Origin: Diphasiastrum complanatum
Taxonomy: Eukaryota; Streptophyta; Lycopodiopsida; Lycopodiales; Lycopodiaceae
DNA: 64,000 bases
Direction: 5' to 3'
Assembly (NCBI GenBank): GCA_029204225.1
Contig: CM055094.1
Location: 29,684,107-29,748,106, forward strand
Shown: positions 58,213 to 64,000 of the stretch, in pieces
Layout: each line of letters starts with the position of its first letter
Numbering within the stretch: the first letter of the stretch is position 1
The notes under the pieces: generated by a model
Database searches by the model: none
What the model was told of the DNA's origin: nothing
Seen by the model: the letters and a program-made list of their open reading frames with translations, nothing else
Program-made: the position numbers and the translations under genes

Positions 58213-59221
58213 GACATGATTTTAGCGGGTTCCCAATATTGACTGTTCCTTCTGGATCAATATCAATGTGCTCTCCTTGATTCGAGTCCCAACTTTCAGT
58301 ATCAGGTTGTTCCTCATCCCCAAAATGTTGGATCCTTGAAGTATCAACTCTTTGTTGGACATTTTGATGAACATTCGTTGGTACACCTCTGGCTACCATA
58401 GATTGTTGTGCTTGTTGTTCTGACATTCCCCTGTCATTTCCAATTCCAACCGGATATCCGATATGACTTTGTAATACCTGTTTTCCCTTGTCCATGTCAA
58501 TTCTCTGGACATCTTGAAAAGATGTTACATTTTGTGATGGAGACGTTAGTTGGACTGATGTAGATGGCTCCTTACAGCTTTGATCACACCAGCTAGGCTA
58601 GCAAACAATTTTGTCCATATCATCTCATCATCTTGCTGATTCTGTTTTCTTACTTGTCAATCTTGTCTCATTTCTTGCAACATTTCAACTATCAGATCTT
58701 GTGTGACTTGCATTTTACCTAGTATGTTTTCTTGTTGAGTTCCATCACTTCTTCAGTAGAGCTCAATTGTCCATTGAACAATAACAATGATGAACCACAA
58801 TGGGTATGAGGAGTGGCATTATTGATTGTGCTATTTTGTATGCAACGTTGCACAGGAGATGACAATTGTTCAAGTTGGCACATAGAACTCATGTGCCGCA
58901 GTGCATGCTCATCACCTTGTGAATTGCGATGGTGTTTTGATTTTTGTGAATATAGCTCATCATCACTGTCACTAGTATAAAAACCACCATCAATATTAGA
59001 TTGATTTGACTGGTATGGCTCATGGTTTTTATTTTGGTCAGAATAGTTTTTCTTTGATAATCACAATATGATTGGTCATCACATTCAGATTGATTATCAG
59101 ATTCCACCTCATAATCATAATCAAAATCCATTTTGATAAATAAAAGGAGAATTTGAGTTTGAAAACTCATAAGGGCCCTTATAGAAAAAATTGCAAATTT
59201 TTGCAAGGAAATAAGCTCCAA
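58130..59221 (-). pseudogene. Gag N-terminal fragments of the same gypsy element
   Basis: The minus frame 58495-58130 is Gln/Asp-rich with WDSNQGEH followed by I-D-I-D-P-E-G, resembling the acidic tail of the tandem-Gag ORF (WDSNESQDSD near 44710). The frame 59221-58889 starts with an acidic, Tyr/Asp/Ser-rich stretch (MDFDYDYEVESDNQSE from about 59131). Between them lies Gln-rich sequence with stops. No W-W capsid motif is visible. The link to the RT remnant is inferred from the open junction at 58140. Confidence 0.55.
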
Positions 59222-60100
59222 ACAGTTTTTCCACCCACTTAAAGCTCAGAGTTCTACGATGAGTGAAACTAAGAATGAAAAAAGTTAAAGTTCATATATA
59301 ACTGAGCACTTTTGCTTTTTACAACGTTCAATTTCAAACTCAGACGGAGATGATATGAGGATCTAAAATACACAAATTAAAAATACAAGGAAATTTGACT
59401 GAGGGTAAAAAGGGGGTCTTCAAAAAAAATTAAAATTAATAATTACAAAATTTTGATAACTCAGCAATGTCAAGCTTGTCGTTTTGATCACTTTTTGTTT
59501 TAACTCCATTGAAATCAGAGCTCAAACTTAAAAGTTATGGAGAGCTATAGAATGAGAAGCAAAATTGAATTTATGTTAGCTGATGCCATGCTCCTGATGT
59601 GTCGATGCAGTGTCTCATCACCCAAAAAGGGTTTCCAGCAGAGATGAAGTTGAGAGCCGAGTCTGAGAGCACGAGAATTATTAGTGTAGGCTAAAATGTA
59701 CAATTGTGAGCCCCATGGTAATTTCCGAAAGATGGATAGCCATGTGGGAGCTGACAATTTAGACTATCTCAACTTGAGTTATGTTTTTAATAATGAGGCC
59801 TCCTATTATCAAGTAAGAAGTGGAACTCAAATTCTTATAAATTGGGGTTCACTCTGTTGTAAGAGGTGGAATCCAAATTATGTTACAATTGGGTTCACCA
59901 ACTCGTGGGTATAGATAGAGGCCTCCTCCACGAGTTCCATAGCATGTATTATGTACTGAAATGTTGTTGCTCCTTGAATTGAAGATTCTACTACTTGCAT
60001 TTCTTTCCATGTTTCATTTTCATGCGTATAGTTTGGGTATTGATGTATGAATGTGTTTGTTGTTGTTAATTCTCTCTTAAGGATTGGTTTGTGATTAGTA
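59222..60100 (-). other. Leader/LTR-like region of the minus-strand gypsy element
   Basis: The segment 59540-59440, read on the minus strand, resembles 43077-43130 (AAAAAGTGATCAAAACGAC). LTR ends could not be fixed. No gene is seen. Confidence 0.4.
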
Positions 60101-60103
60101 TTA

Positions 60104-60385
60104 GGTAGATGTGCAGGGCTTGGATGCTGATCCATCATTCTACTCAGTTCAGATGCTTCTTAGTTATCGGCTCTTTGAGAAGTTCTTCTTACAACTGTTG
60201 AGTGACAGCTGTAACAAGCACTTTGTAAGATTATCATTTGTGTTAGCATCAGGTAGATGTGCAGGACTTGGAGATTGATCTACCTCCACTGATTTCTGAT
60301 GTTTCTCGGCTGGCTCCCTGAGGAGTTCTCCTTACAACTGTTGAGTGACAGTTGTAGGAAGCACTTTGTATGATTTGTGATTTTA
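60104..60385 (+). repeat. 148-bp tandem duplication
   Basis: Copies begin aggtagatgtgcagg at 60103 and 60251. Both contain ttacaactgttgagtgacag followed by gcactttgta. They differ at roughly 20-25% of positions. Confidence 0.82.
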
Positions 60386-60955
60386 GTTTAAAAGAGGTTG
60401 TGTTGATGTTCTGTGATTTCAATAGGAGTAGATTTAATTTAGTTCTCTAATGTTTTTTTTAGATTAGATTAATAATAATCTGCACTCTGTAACAATAAAG
60501 CAAGAACTGAAGTAGTCTGCAGAAAGTAGAAGAATGAGTTCATGACAGATCCTATATCCAAGATGAGCTACCATTGTCAATAAAGGACCGAAATCAGGTC
60601 GTCGTCGTGCCATTTGACAAAGGCGGGTACAACACCATTATATTACAAAATAGATTCCGTGACTTAGCCATTGTATATAGATTTGTAACCACATGAATCC
60701 TTGCTAAACTAAATCTCTGTTAGACAGTATCGAGATAACATTTAGATAGAGAACCGTTGCTAAACGTTGTCAAGCGGAAGCTGTGACAACCGAGTAGATG
60801 CCATCTGTAGTAGGAACATTTATGAGAGATTTTCCTAACAGAGAAGTAGAGGCAGAAGATGCTTGTGTAAACATTGGCGTCCGTTGTCATTGTCAATCTT
60901 CTTGGATTTTGATCCATAGAACTTGCTTTTTTTCGCCCATCATTTGGTTCTTATT
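60386..60955. other. Stretch without a recognised gene
   Basis: No coding or repeat signal is visible between the 148-bp duplication and the repeat region that starts near 60957. Confidence 0.45.
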
Positions 60956-60956
60956 T

Positions 60957-63003
60957 AATTTTGTTTGCGTTGCTTGCTCTCCTCAATTTCTATTTCCCAC
61001 AAGCATGCATTCTCTATTTTTTGTCAGATCGTAATTGATTCAGAACGTCCCTATTGATCCTTCAGATCTGTGCGAACTGACATTACACATTCAAACCCAT
61101 CGCTGCACCGCTATCTCGCGTTTCTGGAAACCGCCAGTCAAAAATTCAATTTTTTTACAACTTTCGAGTTTTTCGATTTTTGCATCCGCCGCTTTTGAGA
61201 TTTTTGAGCTTTTCAATTTTTCTAATTTTTTGAATTTTTTGAATTTTTACATCCGCTGCTCATTGCATACGCCGTTTTTTATTTTTTCGAATTTTTTTCC
61301 ATCCGCCAACCTGCAAAATTTTCATCCGCCCACAATTTTCATCTGCCGTTTTTTGAGAATTTCAAATTTTTGACATTTCTGAATTTTTTTCACAAAATTC
61401 CATCCGATGTTTTGGACATTTTCTTTTGATTTTTTTGAGTTTTTGAAATTTTTTGCGAGTTTAGTTTTTTTTCGAGATTTCGATTTTTCAATTTTTCAGT
61501 TTTTTTTTTCAAATTTTATCAGGTTTCCATCCATGCATCTGCCAACTGTCAAAAAATCACAATTTTTATTCTTCTTTCGAAAACTGCATCTGACGAGATT
61601 CCTGATTTTTGTATTTTTTGAGTCTCTAAAAATTTTTCGAGTTGCTCCAAATTTTTTTTGAGTCTCTCGGAATTTTTTCGAGTTGTTGAAAAAAAATTTG
61701 AGTTTTTTTTTAAAAATTGCGTCCGATGATTCCATCCGACAAACTGCACAACAATATTTTTTCTGACAATTGCATCCGACGACCAACAAATTATTTTAAA
61801 AAAAAATTCAAACTCTTTCTGAAGATTGCATCCGACGCTTTTGCGTCAAACGACTCCATCCGACGGCTTTTTTTGAAATTTTAGACATTCTTGGATTTTC
61901 TAATTTTTCAAGTTTCTTTTTCGAGTTTATCTGAAATTTTTGAGTCATCGAAATTTTTTGAGTCTCATAGGACTTTTTCGAGTTCCTAGGCTCAGAGTTC
62001 CATCACCACATTTTGCCAATAACAAAACGTTCAAAAAAAGACCCGCCACACTACTATCCCACGTTTTTTGAAACTAATCTGTTTGCGTTATTTGTTGTCC
62101 TACATCCATATTCTCCACAAGCACGCATTCTACATTTTTTGTCAGATTGAAATTGCTTCAGAACATCTCTAATGCTCATTCAGATCTGTGCGATCTCACT
62201 CCAAATTTTCAAGAAATCCACCGCCGCACTGCTATTTCACGTTTCCTAAAATCGACAATAAAAACATCGAGTGTTTTGAATTTTTTGAGTTTTCTAGTTT
62301 TTGAGTTTTCGAGTCAAACATTCCACTTGACAAACAACCTTAAAAATTACGTCTGACAGAAAATTCCCAGTTGCACCAGACAATACCATCCAATTTGCAT
62401 CCGACGCCAGTTTGCATCCGACGCAATTCACATTTCTTGAGTTTTTTCGAGTTTCTCAAATTTTTGAGCTATTGTTTCTGAAGCGGATAAATGCATTCAC
62501 CAGTGCTTTCCAAATTGCATCCGTCACAAAATTCTCAAATTTCATCTGATAGAGAACTCTTAGTTGCATCCGCCAAATGCCATCCCAAGTGCATCCGAAG
62601 CCCATCTGCATTTGCATCTGACGTCCTTTATCTACATTTGCATCCGCCACCTTGATCCCTGATTGCATCAGACGTTTTCTAAGTTTTTTTGAGTTCTCGA
62701 ATTTGTCCTGATTTTTGCGAGTTTTTCACCACTTTTAGGTTTTCGAACTTTTCAGATTTTTTGAGATTTTATAATTTTTTGGTTTTTCAAGTTTTTTTAT
62801 TTTTTCGAATTTTGTGAGATTTTTTAATTTTGGATTTTTTCTATTTTTTGAAATTTGGGATCTTACATCCCATGTTTTGTTTCTTTTTCAAATTTTAATT
62901 TTTCGTTTGCATCTGATGACCTTCATTGCATCCAACGCTCCTCATTGCATCTGGCGACACCCGTCATTGCATCCGACGACCTTCATTTTTCATTGCATCC
63001 GTC
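60957..63003 (+). repeat. Low-complexity region with recurring TTGCATCCGACG-like motif; two units of about 1.1 kb
   Basis: The blocks 60957-61140 and 62082-62265 match in order (gtttgcgtt, a caagcatgcattct or caagcacgcattct word, ttttttgtcagat, cagatctgtgcga, then a cgctgcaccgctat-like word), a step near 1,125 bp. Between and after them lies T-rich sequence made of tttttgagttttt-like and ttcgag words. About 25 copies of TTGCATCCGACG or near variants are scattered through it. Near 62905-63003 the motif becomes a loose tandem of about 20 bp. Short open frames here are artefacts. Confidence 0.8.
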
Positions 63004-63955
63004 TGTCGTAAAATCGCGGGTGTGAGCGGCAGCGAAAGCTCAAGAATTTGAGCGCGACATGTAGGACCGAAAATGCAACAATTAGTAGCAGAAATATTTA
63101 AGTAGAAGAATTCATACAGAATGTGCGAATGCATGACGTAGTAGTGAGACAAAGATTGCACTCTGATTAATATCAACGGTGTACAATGGCTTGAAGTAAT
63201 AACTTCAGCTTGCTGAGCGTGATAACGCTAGCTACAGAAAAACCCTGTTAAAAGAAGAAATTCAATTCACACTTACATAGCTTGATTCAGCTAGTATATA
63301 TATTCACAAGTGTCGAGAGAGAAACATCTTATGCATTAACTGCCATTTACTCTAGTTTTGCATCTATACAAAGTTGGTAACCGCCCTTAGGATATTTGGT
63401 TCTCCAACTATTTTTAGAGTTGATGATAAGTTGGCGACATCGGTCTGCCAATGTAGCAAAAACGTGAAAAACCCGAAAAACCCGAAGATACCCATATTCT
63501 GAAGGTATGCAAATCTTGAAGGTGCCCTTAGACTTAAGGTATCTAAATCTTGAAGGCGCCTTTAGATTCAAGACAATGAAGAAGACAAAAAACGCGAAAA
63601 AGCCGAAAAGTGTCTTAAACTAAAGACAACGAAGAAACTGAAAAGCCAAAGGTGTCTTTAAAATGATTTTTAAGACATTCTGGACACTTTGTCGCATTTT
63701 TTGGGAAGGGACGAAAAAGGCAAAAAAGACAAAGGTGCCTTCAGAATGGTTTCTAAGGCATTATGGCCACTTGGCCATTGTGTCGCTTTTCTCGCTAAGG
63801 TGCGAAAAAAAGGCTAAGGTGCAAAAAATGGTTAAGGCAAAAAAATCTGAAACGAAAAAAATGTGAAGGTCCAAAAACATGTAGTCGGCCTTCGATTTTT
63901 TAGGATGCTCATTACTTGAACGATTTGTTGAAGACTGAGCATAAGAAATCTAACA
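63004..63955 (-). repeat. Ty1/copia 3' LTR (about 952 bp) of an element continuing past the window
   Basis: On the minus strand it starts TGTTAGATTTC at 63955 and ends TTTACGACA at 63004. A purine tract (AAGGGAGAG; plus 63956-63964) precedes it, and the next bases resemble those next to the LTR at 8707-9742. The internal region lies to the right of the window end. Confidence 0.7.
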
Positions 63956-64000
63956 CTCTCCCTTAATGTGGATCCTGGAAAACTTTGATCTTCAGATTTA
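63956..64000 (-). mobile_element. End of the internal region of a minus-strand copia element
   Basis: Only the polypurine tract and about 36 bases are inside the window. Similarity to 9743-9790 (cttaat, tggatcc, tgatcttcaga against tgattttcaga) supports family membership. Confidence 0.6.

Noticed and set aside
61035-61789. Several Phe- and Asn-rich ORFs on both strands
   Set aside because: They come from T-rich low-complexity repeats.

Overview
This is plant nuclear DNA. It is AT-rich and very gene-poor, most of it is decayed LTR retrotransposons, and the two recognisable host genes have introns. A metallothionein-like gene of unusual layout and a non-LTR retrotransposon family with a zinc finger and a nuclease-like tail suggest a seed-free land plant with a large, repeat-filled genome, such as a fern. 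That placement is inference; no diagnostic marker is present.

Layout. 1-7.5 kb is a broken Ty3/gypsy element (gag, CCHC knuckle, RT, integrase tail) followed by a noncoding block with a TATA box and a long extra ORF of unknown function. 8.5-11.6 kb is a (CT)n tract and a minus-strand Ty1/copia element with a 1.0 kb LTR. 11.8-13.6 kb is the 3' half of a non-LTR element (RT end plus nuclease-like domain). 13.6-16.5 kb is a decayed gypsy element with its 3' LTR. 17.7-25.3 kb holds a three-exon gene on the minus strand for a DHNA-CoA-thioesterase-like hotdog protein; its 6.7 kb first intron contains a plus-strand copia element. 29.1-31.5 kb is the 5' part of a second non-LTR copy, preceded by 45-bp monomers. 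31.5-35.6 kb is an LTR-flanked block whose LTRs and coding remnants point in opposite directions. 35.9-40.5 kb holds gypsy and copia fragments and an LTR.

40.5-43.3 kb has leader-like repeats, a captured fragment of an RGLG/copine-type gene with an in-frame 39-codon duplication, a GC-rich hairpin and 27-bp repeats. 43.3-47.5 kb is a retroelement with two tandem Gag-like domains, a second ORF, a polypurine tract and a 3' LTR, but no visible pol. 49.05-49.84 kb is the metallothionein-like gene with an in-frame TAG in exon 3. 50.25-53.85 kb is an internally deleted copia element flanked by a 118-bp direct duplication. 55.4-59.6 kb holds small copia and gypsy fragments. 60.9-63.0 kb is a low-complexity region built from a recurring TTGCATCCGACG-like motif. 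The window ends in the LTR of another minus-strand copia element.

Only the thioesterase gene and perhaps the metallothionein look like functioning host genes. Almost every transposon ORF has stops, frameshifts, deletions or lost catalytic residues, so its enzymes are probably dead. All assignments come from reading motifs, splice signals and repeats by eye; no database search was run.
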